Of a stretch of DNA of 64,000 nt, positions 9,575-19,310 are shown piece after piece. A program made the position numbers and the translations under genes. Position 1 is the first letter of the stretch; each line of letters starts with the position of its first letter. The notes below the pieces were generated by a model that was not told where the DNA came from, did no database searches, and saw only the letters and a program-made list of their open reading frames with translations. Source of the stretch: an uncultured Methanosarcinales archaeon (GTDB lineage Archaea; Halobacteriota; Methanosarcinia; Methanotrichales; Methanotrichaceae); the NCBI GenBank assembly GCA_903871465.1, contig CAIQHB010000056.1, positions 62,001 to 126,000 on the forward strand, in the 5' to 3' direction.

Positions 9575-12500
9575 ATGGGACTTCGAGGACGCCAGAAAGA
9601 AGCAATTGATCCATCAAGAAGCGTCTGCGTTGTCGCTGGCGCGGGGACTGGCAAAACCCATATTCTCATCTCAAAGTACATCGATCTGCTTGAAAGAGGA
9701 TACAATTCAAGCGACATCCTTGCCCTCACCTTCACAAGAAAGGCCGCCTCGGAAATGAAGGAACGAATAGAGGCCGCCTTGGACTTGCAAGTATCTGAAT
9801 ATCCATCGAGATGGAGGCATATCAGAGATGAATTCATTTGGGCTGACATTTCGACATTTCACTCATTTTGTTCGAAAGTATTACATGAGTTTCCTATTGA
9901 AGCAAATATTGCTCCGGAATTTATTATTATTGACGAATTGCAGGCCAAACGTCTGCAGGAGGAAGCTCTCGAAGTATGCCTTCATTCGCCGAGCGGCATA
10001 TCAAGGGAGAGCATATGCAGGCTATTGGGTGACACAGACGAATGGCATGTAAAGGCATACCTGCGAGAGCTCTATAAGAATAGAATCTTTGTAGAGGAAT
10101 TCTTCAAGGAACTGGAAGGAGATGATGAAGCCATCATTGAAAGATGGAAATCACAGTTTCGCGATTTGCAAAAAGAGATTCTGTCCGTTTTTCAATCGAA
10201 TAATGAATTATGGGGTACTATAGCAGAATTGCATAGACTTGCATCAGCCTGCAGGAAGGACAAGGACGGCGCGATGAAGTATCTGAGAAGTATCGAGTCG
10301 CATCTCGTTGATCTGATGGAGCAAAGATCTCCAGAGATCGCCCTTTCTGCTATGACTGAGCTTTCCGGGATAAGGGGGAGAACGAATATGGGATCTTCTG
10401 CCAACTGGAAGCCAGAAGATCTTAAATCGTTGCGGGATTCATATGGGAGACTGCAGTCATTTTTTGTTGCAAATGGGCCGCTGCTAGAAATCCGGGAAGG
10501 CGACGAGAACTTCTCAAAGTACGCCTTGGGTTTTCTGCGAGATCTGAAAAACGTATTCAAGGAATATCGGAAGAATGTAGATGAATTGAAGAGGCAAAGT
10601 GGTGGCATCGATTTTAATGATATGATCTTTGCTGCATATCGCCTGTTCAGAGATCATAAGGATTTGGTTCGAGCCCATTTTCTTAATAGATATAGCTATA
10701 TACTTATAGATGAATTCCAGGATACAGATCCGATCCAATGCAAAATCATCTGGACGATTTTGGGCAATCTCAGGGAAAAATCAGATAGGCTATTCGTCGT
10801 TGGAGATCCCAAGCAATCCATTTACCTGTTCCGAGATGCCGATGTTACCCTATTTAAGGAGATGCAAGAGATCATTCAAGATGGTCTCAAAGGCAAGATC
10901 GTGCCTCTCAATATCAACTTCAGAAGCACTCCGCAAATAGTATATTTTGTAAATTATCTATTCTCAAAAATTCTCTCATCTTCTTCAAAGCCCTGGGAGT
11001 TCGGATATGAGCCGCTCGATGTATCCCATGAAAGGATAAATGATTCGGGATCTGTAGAGCTTCTGCTTGCACCGTCAACGATGGATGGCCAGGAAAGATC
11101 TAATAGTGAAGCAGAAATGATAGCAAGAAGAATTCAGAATCTGATAGAAACCGAGAATAAAAAAATATATTGGGATGAATGCAAACGTAAATTATCATCC
11201 CCAAGGCCGGCTCAATATAGCGATGTTGCGATTCTGCTACAGAGGAGGACAAATCTGCGCTACCTTGAGCGAGCACTTCAAAAATACGGCATACCCTACC
11301 ATGTCAGCTCTGGACTGGGTTTTTATGAACGACAGGAAATCGTCGATCTGTTTAATTTACTAAAATTCCTAGATAATATACTTGACGACGTCGCCTTATA
11401 CGGAATCTTGAGATCTCCGTACTTTGGAATTTCAGACGTCCAGCTTCATAAAATTGCAAAATCGGGGAGCGGATCCTTATGGTCGAGAGTTCAGCAGTGC
11501 TCCCAGCAACATGAGAGCTCTGCAGTGAGCAATGCCGTTCGATTACTTGAGGATTGGTCGTCACGTGCCCATGTTGAGCCGATCGCAGACCTCTTGCGCG
11601 TCATCATAGAAAGCTCTGGGATTTATGCGGTTTATGGCGGACTGGTGGATGGTAGCCGAATCATTGCCAACCTGGAAAAGTTCCTCCAAATTGCGCGCGA
11701 TGCCCAAATGCATGGGATAACGTTAATTTCAGATTTTGCTGCTGAATTAGAGCTTCTTATTGACGAAGCACCGATGGAAGGCGAAGGCCAAATAGATAGT
11801 GAAAATGCAAATGTCGTCAAGATAATGACCGTTCATGCCTCCAAGGGGCTGGAATTTCCCATTGTGGTCATCCCTGATATGGCAGGCAAGGGTGAGAAAG
11901 ACCGCCCTCCGCTCATGGTGGACGAAATCCTTGGAATTGGATTGCGTGTGCCTGATCCATCCAATGAATACAAATTGCGAGATACATTCCAGCTTCAGCT
12001 TCTAAAGATGCGCCGAGATGAAAAATCAGAGGCTGAAAGAAAGAGGCTATTTTATGTAGCTGTCACAAGGGCAAAGGATCATCTCATCTTATGCGGTTCT
12101 ATTATCGAGGAGATTGAATCCCTGGAAGAAGGTGCAACATGGCTGGACTGGACATATGCATGCCTTGGCATAAATGGGAAGAATATCCAGGATGGTGCAG
12201 TCACCTTCGAATGGCCAAAAGGCTCCTCAACCATTATTTCAATTCCAATCATCGATGATCCAGAAGACATCCCTGCAGAGATAAGAGAACGAAAGCCCGA
12301 GCTTCTTGAAGCTCCTGAGCAGGATCTCTCGAAAGCAGAAATGCCAGAATTTCTTCGCCCGGTTCAATTACCAGAACCTGAACATATTTTTTCTGCAAGC
12401 GAAGTCGAGGAATATAAATTATGTCCAAAAAAATACAACAGTAAGTATGTAATAGGTGATCCCGATAGAGACATCATCCTTCCAGCCACTGGTGAGAATG

Positions 12501-13084
12501 CTAGAATACAGGGTCTTATTATCCATGAAATATTCCAGGGAAAAGATCCCTCCATGGTCTTCAGAAAATATAGTATTTCCGATTCAAATAAGGAGGGATT
12601 ATATAGAGAATGTTATGATAATTTTTTGTCATCTGACTTTATGAAGGATGTCAAGGAAGATCATAGAGAGCTGCCTTTTTTAGCAAGAATTGATGGCATC
12701 CTCTTTTCTGGGAAAATCGATAGGATAACCAAAAAAGGTGATGGATCCTGGAACATCATCGATTATAAGACAATGGATGTGTCTGAAGAGCAAATGGTGG
12801 TGAAATCCAAGGAATACAGCGATCAGTTCGCCATATATCGCAATGTTATGCAGCAGCTCTTGGGCGGAGAGATTTGCATCTTCACATATTTTACATCAAT
12901 TGAAAGATTTTTCCCAGTCAAATTGGATGATACAAGGGTCATATCCAATATAAAAAAAATAGTTCAAAAAATTAACTCGAAAGAATTCGCCTTTGAAACC
13001 TGCAATCGTTGCGAACGCAATAACATAGGCAAATTAGACGGACTGTGTCCTGCATTAAAAAATGAAATAGACATAATACATTGA
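9575..13084 (+). CDS. addA: AddA-like UvrD/RecB-type helicase with C-terminal nuclease
   Basis: The 1169-residue protein carries all superfamily 1A helicase motifs: AGAGTGKT (residues 21-28), LALTFTRKAASEM, YILIDEFQDTDPIQ, VVGDPKQSIYLFRDAD, LNINFRST, IMTVHASKGLEFPIVVIPD and RLFYVAVTRAKDHL. A C-terminal nuclease shows GKIDRITKK and NIIDYKTMD. Cysteines at YKLCPKKY and at CNRCERNNIGKLDGLC bracket the nuclease domain and could hold an iron-sulfur cluster, which is not usual for bacterial AddA. It starts immediately after the addB stop, with GGTGAG as ribosome-binding site. It converges with rad50, with only 23 bp between the stop codons. It should be the ATP-driven motor of the AddAB-like complex. 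Confidence 0.87.
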   Translation: MGLRGRQKEAIDPSRSVCVVAGAGTGKTHILISKYIDLLERGYNSSDILALTFTRKAASEMKERIEAALDLQVSEYPSRWRHIRDEFIWADISTFHSFCSKVLHEFPIEANIAPEFIIIDELQAKRLQEEALEVCLHSPSGISRESICRLLGDTDEWHVKAYLRELYKNRIFVEEFFKELEGDDEAIIERWKSQFRDLQKEILSVFQSNNELWGTIAELHRLASACRKDKDGAMKYLRSIESHLVDLMEQRSPEIALSAMTELSGIRGRTNMGSSANWKPEDLKSLRDSYGRLQSFFVANGPLLEIREGDENFSKYALGFLRDLKNVFKEYRKNVDELKRQSGGIDFNDMIFAAYRLFRDHKDLVRAHFLNRYSYILIDEFQDTDPIQCKIIWTILGNLREKSDRLFVVGDPKQSIYLFRDADVTLFKEMQEIIQDGLKGKIVPLNINFRSTPQIVYFVNYLFSKILSSSSKPWEFGYEPLDVSHERINDSGSVELLLAPSTMDGQERSNSEAEMIARRIQNLIETENKKIYWDECKRKLSSPRPAQYSDVAILLQRRTNLRYLERALQKYGIPYHVSSGLGFYERQEIVDLFNLLKFLDNILDDVALYGILRSPYFGISDVQLHKIAKSGSGSLWSRVQQCSQQHESSAVSNAVRLLEDWSSRAHVEPIADLLRVIIESSGIYAVYGGLVDGSRIIANLEKFLQIARDAQMHGITLISDFAAELELLIDEAPMEGEGQIDSENANVVKIMTVHASKGLEFPIVVIPDMAGKGEKDRPPLMVDEILGIGLRVPDPSNEYKLRDTFQLQLLKMRRDEKSEAERKRLFYVAVTRAKDHLILCGSIIEEIESLEEGATWLDWTYACLGINGKNIQDGAVTFEWPKGSSTIISIPIIDDPEDIPAEIRERKPELLEAPEQDLSKAEMPEFLRPVQLPEPEHIFSASEVEEYKLCPKKYNSKYVIGDPDRDIILPATGENARIQGLIIHEIFQGKDPSMVFRKYSISDSNKEGLYRECYDNFLSSDFMKDVKEDHRELPFLARIDGILFSGKIDRITKKGDGSWNIIDYKTMDVSEEQMVVKSKEYSDQFAIYRNVMQQLLGGEICIFTYFTSIERFFPVKLDDTRVISNIKKIVQKINSKEFAFETCNRCERNNIGKLDGLCPALKNEIDIIH

Positions 13085-13107
13085 ATCAATAACGAAGATC
13101 TTCAGGC

Positions 13108-16100
13108 CTATTCTACTATGCTATCGCCGAATTCATTTTCAGTTACATTAATTATATTATCAAACTGACCCTGAACATCCCCAATATGACTTATAACTAT
13201 GACTTGGGGAAATCGTGTATCAAGCCTGCGGAGCGTATTGATCATATTATCTCTGTGCATCAGATCCTGGCTGCCAAAGATCTCATCGAGTATCAGAAAC
13301 GAATATCCACCAGAGCCCCCTCTTTCCTGGCGCATCAGATATTCACTTATCGCGATGCGCACTGATACTGCAATCATGTCGATTTCTCCGCCGGAATAAC
13401 GGGTTATAGGGTAAGTTTCTCCCCCATCTTCGACGAAAATGTTGAACTCATCATCTATCTCTATTCTATTATATTTTCCGCTTATCTCCCCCAATATTTG
13501 TCCGGCTGACTGCTGAATATCTATCTTAATTTTAATAAGAAGTTGATCTAAGAATCCATCAAGCAATTTCTTGACGATATCCAGCATCTGAAGACTCTTT
13601 ATGGCCTCTGATTGTTCGCGTTCATATTCCTTTTTCTTCCTCTCGTCGCCTTTCAACCTATCCAGATTATCATTGAGAACACCAAGTTCGATATTCTTTC
13701 CGGACAATCGCGGCCTGAAATCCTCCAAATTTTTCTTGCATACGATCAAAGCGTTTTTGGACTTTTGATGAGCATCCCCGCCATATCCTATGCTGCCGAC
13801 CTCGTCTTTTTCCTTGGCAATGTCCTTTTCAAGACTTGATATTGCCTGAGCAATATCATCTCTTCTGCCTCTGATCTCTGCCTCGGGTGCCAGTTTGATC
13901 CTGATTTCTTGAGCCTCATCTTGTAATCTGGATAGATCTGTTGATTCTTTGAGGAGGGCTTCATATTCAAGCAAATTAAAGCCCAAGTTTTTCAGGGATT
14001 GATCAAGCTCCTGATGAGATTTGCGAGCTTCCTCAACTTCCATATTTTGTGAAGACAAATTTTCCATTATACCGGGAATATCCGTTATTCTCTGGTTCAA
14101 TAAGATAATTTTTTCATGATCATTCTCCAACTCAGATTTTCTCTTCTTTAATGATAAGTATTTTGGTTCCTCATATCCCAATCCGTACAATCTCTCTTTC
14201 AGATCCCGCGATCTCTGAATAGACTTCTGCTGCTCATCCTTCAGCTCTTTCAATTCACTTTCCGTTATGGGAAACGCTTCGAGCCGTATCATAAGGCGGT
14301 CATAATCAGCGATTTGCGGTCCCATCTCCTGAATCTTTTGAAATATATCATCGAAATACGCTAGATCGAATTCCACTGCCCCGAGCTCATCGAGGCTACC
14401 GTTGATGCCCTCCAACTCAGCCTGAATCCCAGTCTTCTGGTCCCGTGTCGCATTCAGGCGCGCTTCAAGACGGGCATGGAGGGTTTTGTCTTGATGCAGG
14501 GCTTCCAAGGACTTTTTCAGATCGGCCTTCGCGCAGGAATTTGTTTTGATTCCTTCCTTCAGGGACTGAATTTCAGCATCAATCTCCGCGCTCTGTCGTT
14601 CGGACTCAGATATCTCACGCAGATATTTGCCACAAAGCACCTCGTGCTGCTCGCCAAGTGTCCTTTCGCAGGTCGGGCAGGTTCCATCTGCCCCAAGCAG
14701 TCTTACACGTTCCAGATTCGCTTTTGCCTCGCCTTTTTTCGATTGAAAGACACTGCTCACTCTGTTCAACTTGATTAAATTTCCGTTCAGTTCTTCGCCC
14801 TGCGCCTGCAGATCCTTCTCCTGTGTGATCAGTTTAGATTTTCGTAAATCAAGATCCGACAGCTTAGATAATTCCTGCAAGACATCATTTTCATCTGACG
14901 ACAACCTGCTGATTTGTCCTGCAAGGACGTCCCTTCTCTCACTAAGGGCGTTTCTCTTATCTTTTGTATCCTTTTGAATCTTGAGGGCTGAAAGCTCCTT
15001 TTGGAAGGCATCATAATCGCTTTTTATCGGCTTAATACTGCAAAGCCTGGCATGAGATTTCTTTAATTCATCGAGGTTCTTTTCCAGCTTTGAAATCCTC
15101 GATTCTATTGAGGCTAAATTTCTTTTTTCTTCATCTAATTGACTTGAAATCTTATTATAATTATCCCTGAGAATCTCCATTTCAGGAATCTCATTTTTCA
15201 GCTTATTATAATTATTCTCATTTGGCTTTAAACTCACCAGAAGGGCTTTGTCCTTCTGGAGAGCCGATAGCCTTTCTTGGTTCTCCTTCAATAGCCTTTC
15301 AATGCCTTCTATCTGCTTATCGCTGAGTTCCTTTTTCTTGAGGAGGGATTCATAATCCCTCTTAACGGGCTCAAGAGCCACGAGTCTCGATTTGACCTGA
15401 GAATGCCTTTCGAGCTTGGGTTGAAGATCCTCGAGGTGCTTTTTATGATCATCTATTTCGACAAGCTTGCGGTCTTCAGACTTGAGGTCGTCCCTTTTCT
15501 TTGATAGGGATGCCTCCTGCTCTGAAATCTTCTCTGCCAGGCGCTTGTTTGATTGCTCTTTTCTTGAATGCAATTCATTGTCCATTTCGCTTTTCTGGAC
15601 AGCACCATCCAACTCTCTTTCCTTTTTCTTAAGCTCGTCCAGCTCTACCGTTGCATTCGAGATCTTCATCATGGTCTCTTCCAGCTTTGGCCCTACATCG
15701 CCGATCTCTTTCAATGCTCCGTCAATCCAGTTCTTTTTCCCTTCATTTTCTTTTATATCAGCCCTTATCAGCTCTATCGACCTTGGCTTTATGTCAGAGA
15801 GATTTAGCAGCTTCAGAAGGTATTCCTTTTTATCAGCGCCTCCCTCCTTCAGCAGATTATCAAGATCCTTTTGTCTGGCATAAAAGGTCTTCTTAAAATC
15901 CTGAGCATTAGTATGGAGTTTCTTCGAGAGGTAATCATCCATATCTTTTACGCTCCAGGCTATCTTTTTATTATCTATTTCTAGCGATGCTTCTGTCTGG
16001 CCGTTTGCTTTCATCCCCCGATATATGCTCCATACCTGATTTCCTGTCGTCAAGACGAGCTTTACGCTCATCTGATCTAACTCCGCTGCATTAATGTTCT

Positions 16101-16281
16101 TTAAAAAATCCTTTTTTATGCTAAGTGCCCTATTTCCATAAAGAGACCATAGGATTGCCTCAACTATCGTACTTTTTCCTGCCCCGTTGTTTCCAATTAT
16201 GCCAGTAAGACCATCTTGAAACTCTATCTCTGCATTGCGAAATTTCTTAAAATTGACCATTTCAAGTTTATTTAGTTTCAT
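13108..16281 (-). CDS. rad50: DNA double-strand break repair ATPase Rad50
   Basis: The 1057-residue SMC-like ATPase has an N-terminal Walker A (GNNGAGKST, residues 32-40), two long coiled-coil arms rich in Leu, Lys and Glu, and a central zinc hook CPTC near residue 530. The C-terminal ATPase lobe has the signature YSGGEIDMIAVSVRIA and Walker B FLILDEIFGSQD. Rad50 tethers DNA ends and controls Mre11 nuclease. It overlaps mre11 by four bases (ATGA at 16278-16281), so they form an operon. Base and codon use are AT-rich, like addBA and mre11. Compare the GC-rich rad50 remnant at 17611-18039. Confidence 0.96.
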   Translation of the reverse strand: MKLNKLEMVNFKKFRNAEIEFQDGLTGIIGNNGAGKSTIVEAILWSLYGNRALSIKKDFLKNINAAELDQMSVKLVLTTGNQVWSIYRGMKANGQTEASLEIDNKKIAWSVKDMDDYLSKKLHTNAQDFKKTFYARQKDLDNLLKEGGADKKEYLLKLLNLSDIKPRSIELIRADIKENEGKKNWIDGALKEIGDVGPKLEETMMKISNATVELDELKKKERELDGAVQKSEMDNELHSRKEQSNKRLAEKISEQEASLSKKRDDLKSEDRKLVEIDDHKKHLEDLQPKLERHSQVKSRLVALEPVKRDYESLLKKKELSDKQIEGIERLLKENQERLSALQKDKALLVSLKPNENNYNKLKNEIPEMEILRDNYNKISSQLDEEKRNLASIESRISKLEKNLDELKKSHARLCSIKPIKSDYDAFQKELSALKIQKDTKDKRNALSERRDVLAGQISRLSSDENDVLQELSKLSDLDLRKSKLITQEKDLQAQGEELNGNLIKLNRVSSVFQSKKGEAKANLERVRLLGADGTCPTCERTLGEQHEVLCGKYLREISESERQSAEIDAEIQSLKEGIKTNSCAKADLKKSLEALHQDKTLHARLEARLNATRDQKTGIQAELEGINGSLDELGAVEFDLAYFDDIFQKIQEMGPQIADYDRLMIRLEAFPITESELKELKDEQQKSIQRSRDLKERLYGLGYEEPKYLSLKKRKSELENDHEKIILLNQRITDIPGIMENLSSQNMEVEEARKSHQELDQSLKNLGFNLLEYEALLKESTDLSRLQDEAQEIRIKLAPEAEIRGRRDDIAQAISSLEKDIAKEKDEVGSIGYGGDAHQKSKNALIVCKKNLEDFRPRLSGKNIELGVLNDNLDRLKGDERKKKEYEREQSEAIKSLQMLDIVKKLLDGFLDQLLIKIKIDIQQSAGQILGEISGKYNRIEIDDEFNIFVEDGGETYPITRYSGGEIDMIAVSVRIAISEYLMRQERGGSGGYSFLILDEIFGSQDLMHRDNMINTLRRLDTRFPQVIVISHIGDVQGQFDNIINVTENEFGDSIVE

Positions 16282-17420
16282 CTATTTAGGTCCTCTGCAT
16301 TTCTGGCCTTTTCCACTTTGTTCATTAAATTAGATCCATAAATTATTATTTTATCGTTCATCTCTTTGCTATATGATATTTTTGATATTTCGCTGCTAAT
16401 ATATTTGGCAAATTCTTCCGAAAGGTTCGAAATATTTATTTGCGTATCCATCTTCTTCTCCTCATCCTTAAATTTATAAATAATTTTTAAATCAATGCAT
16501 AACTTTCTTAGTTCACTTAACATAGATGAGTTTATTTTTTTATATTGATTTCTATCTACATTTGTCAAATTGCATCTTATTATTTTATTTACATTATCAT
16601 TTAGGCTGCATTGTTTGAATATTTCCGAAACGATATCCTCTGCAGATAATCCTGTGCAATCGATAGGTGGATAGTCAATGCGATATTTAGACTCATAGAT
16701 ATTAAGTGGCTCTATTCTGCCCGTGCTCAGATCCACCAGAAGGATCCCCTTTTTCTGGTTGGCTTCATCAAAGCTGAAGTATTCCACTGATCCGCTATAC
16801 CAGGTATTATCATTGACTTTTCTACGTCCATGACTATGCCCTAGAGCGATATAGTCGAAATCGCTTCTTAAGAAGCTATCGTCGAGCTCATATTCACCTA
16901 CGTCATTCCGTCGCTCGCTCCACATGGATTTGACCATGCCATGCATGATGAGTACATTTCTTTTTGAATACTTAATTTTCAAGAACTCTGATTTGTATTT
17001 CTCAGCTTCCAGGCAATATGGGATACAATGGAATCTGTGATCATCTATATCAAAATATTTATATTCACCTCGATGAGCCAAATTTAGATCCTTCATTCCT
17101 TCATAAATGCAGAATGGACTGGTCTTCACTAGGCTCTTTGGTGCATCATGATTTCCACTTATGATGATAACTGGAATTCCGGCGTCATTAAGCCGTTCTA
17201 GGCCTTTCTTGAAGATATACAAGGGCCTAATCCCTGGCTTTTCCCGATGAAAAACGTCTCCAGCATGAACGACTGCATCGGGCTTGAGGTCAATTATCTT
17301 TTCTATAGTAGTAAAGAAACCAGAATATATCATCTCTTCTATAATATTTCTTCCCTTGTCATCAACCTTATTAAGATCCTGGAAACCAAGGTGAGAATCC
17401 GACATGTGAACTATCTTCAT
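16278..17420 (-). CDS. mre11: DNA repair exonuclease Mre11
   Basis: The 380-residue protein starts MKIVHMSDSHLGFQ. It contains the calcineurin-like phosphoesterase motifs that bind two metal ions: D and H in SDSHLG, HAGDVFH, ISGNHD, and the C-terminal ALGHSHGR. Mre11 cuts DNA ends in complex with Rad50, whose gene follows with a 4-bp overlap. The C-terminal third (from about residue 240) is lysine/isoleucine-rich and strongly AT-biased, in the position of the capping and Rad50-binding regions. A GC-rich rad50 fragment lies immediately upstream on the other strand. Confidence 0.95.
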   Translation of the reverse strand: MKIVHMSDSHLGFQDLNKVDDKGRNIIEEMIYSGFFTTIEKIIDLKPDAVVHAGDVFHREKPGIRPLYIFKKGLERLNDAGIPVIIISGNHDAPKSLVKTSPFCIYEGMKDLNLAHRGEYKYFDIDDHRFHCIPYCLEAEKYKSEFLKIKYSKRNVLIMHGMVKSMWSERRNDVGEYELDDSFLRSDFDYIALGHSHGRRKVNDNTWYSGSVEYFSFDEANQKKGILLVDLSTGRIEPLNIYESKYRIDYPPIDCTGLSAEDIVSEIFKQCSLNDNVNKIIRCNLTNVDRNQYKKINSSMLSELRKLCIDLKIIYKFKDEEKKMDTQINISNLSEEFAKYISSEISKISYSKEMNDKIIIYGSNLMNKVEKARNAEDLNR

Positions 17421-17610
17421 AATAGTCCCTCGCGATCAAGAATTAGCTTTGCCAGCTTCAGAGACTGGCCAAATATGATCCACGTTCCCAAAATTTGTAA
17501 ATGCAGGTTCATTGAAAGCGAATGGGAGACCACTTATATTCAAGCTTTCGTCTCAAAGATCTGATCGGCCAACAACTCATAATGGAACCGACTGCTGCAT
17601 TCTGGATTCT

Positions 17611-18039
17611 AAGGCCCGCCGCAAGAAGGAACTGGATGCGTCCCTCGCCGGTGTAGAGCGGCAGTAGGAGGTTATGGAGGCGGTGAGAGGCCACATCAAC
17701 GTCTTCATGGATCAGATGCTCATCCGCGTAAAGAAAGACATCGCCTAGACGGCAGGCGAGATCGACATGATCGCCGTATCCGTGCGCGTGGCCATCAGCG
17801 AGTATCTAATGCGCTTTGGGCCGGATGGGGAGAGCTACTCCTTCCTCATACTGGACGAGGTCTTCGGCAGCCAGGATCTGGAGCACCGGGAGAAGATGAT
17901 TCAGATGCTCCGCAGCCTGGAAGAGCGGTTTCCTCAAGTTATCGCCATCAGCCATATCAGCGATGTGCAGGGACAGTTTGACAACACACTGCTGGTGGTG
18001 GAGGACGAGATGGGAAATAGCCGGGTGGAAGCCTTTTAG
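17611..18039 (+). pseudogene. Decayed second rad50 (C-terminal remnant)
   Basis: The + strand in one frame reads a broken copy of the Rad50 C-terminus. It runs from a KARRKKELD segment through an in-frame TAG at 17665, a coiled-coil piece (MDQMLIRVKKDIA), and a second TAG at 17746. A continuous 90-codon stretch from 17767 follows (EIDMIAVSVRVAISEYLMR ... LILDEVFGSQD ... VIAISHISDVQGQFD). Compared with the intact Rad50, about 30 residues before the signature motif are missing. The fragment uses GC-rich codons, unlike the AT-rich intact rad50 next door. It lacks Walker A and the zinc hook, so it cannot be functional. Its last bases overlap the end of the convergent reductase gene by four bases. 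Confidence 0.85.
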
Positions 18040-19208
18040 CCCAGAGCATAGCGCAGCAACCCTGCCAGCTTTATGGCATCCCAGTCCAGGTGGCGAAGCA
18101 TTTTTACCATGAGACGGCTGGGCCGGTCGATATCCCCGTGCTCCTCAATCGCTCTTATGAGCCGGGGTTTTCCTGCCAGATAGCCGATAACCCCGTCCAG
18201 CTCGGCAGCACTCATTTTATTCAGCATGCGGTTGACTCTCATGCCGATATCCAGCTCCCTGCCCAGTTTGGCCCTCCAGAGCCTGTCGTACTCTCCGAGG
18301 CGCTCGGCGGAGCCATCGCCCTCAGAGGCAGCAGCCGCCGCCACGCCCCCTGCGATCTTGGCCGCGACAAGACCCGGATAGATGCCGCCTCCCGAGGTGG
18401 GCTTGACCTGGCCTGCAGCATCGCCCACTGCCAGCAGTCCTTCTACAGCCGTCGCTGCAGGCGAGCCTAGCGGCAGACCGCCCACGTTCATGGTCGTTGC
18501 TGATCCACGGACTCTTTTTCTAATCTTCTCCGTCTTCAAGAAAGCCCGCAGGTGCTCGCATCCCCGCTCGCGCGTACATAGGCCGATGCGGGCTGTCTCC
18601 TCGTTTGTCGGAATGACCCAGGCGAAGAGCCCTGGTGCCTGTCCCAGGTGCAGCTCCACCGATTCAGGATCCTCCACGGCAAAAGGGACCTCCACCTGCG
18701 CTCCGGAGAGGATAATCTCTGGAGGCAGAATGCCCGCCTGGCGGGCCAGTCTTCCCCTGACTCCCTCCGCCGATATCACAATCTTGGCCTTGATCTCCTC
18801 ACCGCCAGCAAGGATCAGAGTGCATTTGCCATCTTCTGACCTTATCTTGCGGACAAATGAGCGGAGTCGAAGTTCTGCGCCCTCCCGCAAAGCATCCAGG
18901 GCCACCGCTCTGTCGAAGAGTCTCCTGTCCACGACATAGGCTTTGCAGGATCGGGCCTTGAAATGGAGGCGAGAGCCGCCCGGAGAAAAGATCGCGGCAC
19001 CGAACATGCCTCGCAGGATGAAAGAGCCTCCTGCCAGCTCCGACTCGGCCAAGGCACCTGCACCCAGGAGGCCGGCACACTCCACCGGCCAACCAACCGC
19101 CGCATGCTCCTCCAGCAAAACAGTTCGCGCACCGGCAATGGCCGCATACTTGGCGGCCATGGAGCCTGCCGGGCCCGCGCCGATAACGGCCACATCGTAA
19201 CGATCCAT
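18036..19208 (-). CDS. Geranylgeranyl reductase family FAD-dependent oxidoreductase
   Basis: The 390-residue protein starts with a dinucleotide-binding Rossmann motif (VIGAGPAGSMAAKYA). It has a CAGLLG motif near residue 46 and a second FAD-binding signature (GLLAVGDAAGQVKPTSGGG) near residue 265. These mark the geranylgeranyl reductase group, which in archaea saturates the isoprenoid chains of membrane lipids or related prenyl groups. Which substrate this copy uses cannot be read from sequence. GC-rich housekeeping-style codons. Its stop abuts the decayed rad50 on the opposite strand. Confidence 0.87.
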   Translation of the reverse strand: MDRYDVAVIGAGPAGSMAAKYAAIAGARTVLLEEHAAVGWPVECAGLLGAGALAESELAGGSFILRGMFGAAIFSPGGSRLHFKARSCKAYVVDRRLFDRAVALDALREGAELRLRSFVRKIRSEDGKCTLILAGGEEIKAKIVISAEGVRGRLARQAGILPPEIILSGAQVEVPFAVEDPESVELHLGQAPGLFAWVIPTNEETARIGLCTRERGCEHLRAFLKTEKIRKRVRGSATTMNVGGLPLGSPAATAVEGLLAVGDAAGQVKPTSGGGIYPGLVAAKIAGGVAAAAASEGDGSAERLGEYDRLWRAKLGRELDIGMRVNRMLNKMSAAELDGVIGYLAGKPRLIRAIEEHGDIDRPSRLMVKMLRHLDWDAIKLAGLLRYALG

Positions 19209-19310
19209 ATTCTAAAGTTGAGATGGATGACGATATTGTTAACTTTTTCTCAGCCCTGGATCTCCGCCCGGGTCAGATCCATCCATTTGGATCGCAAGGT
19301 CGAAAGGAAT

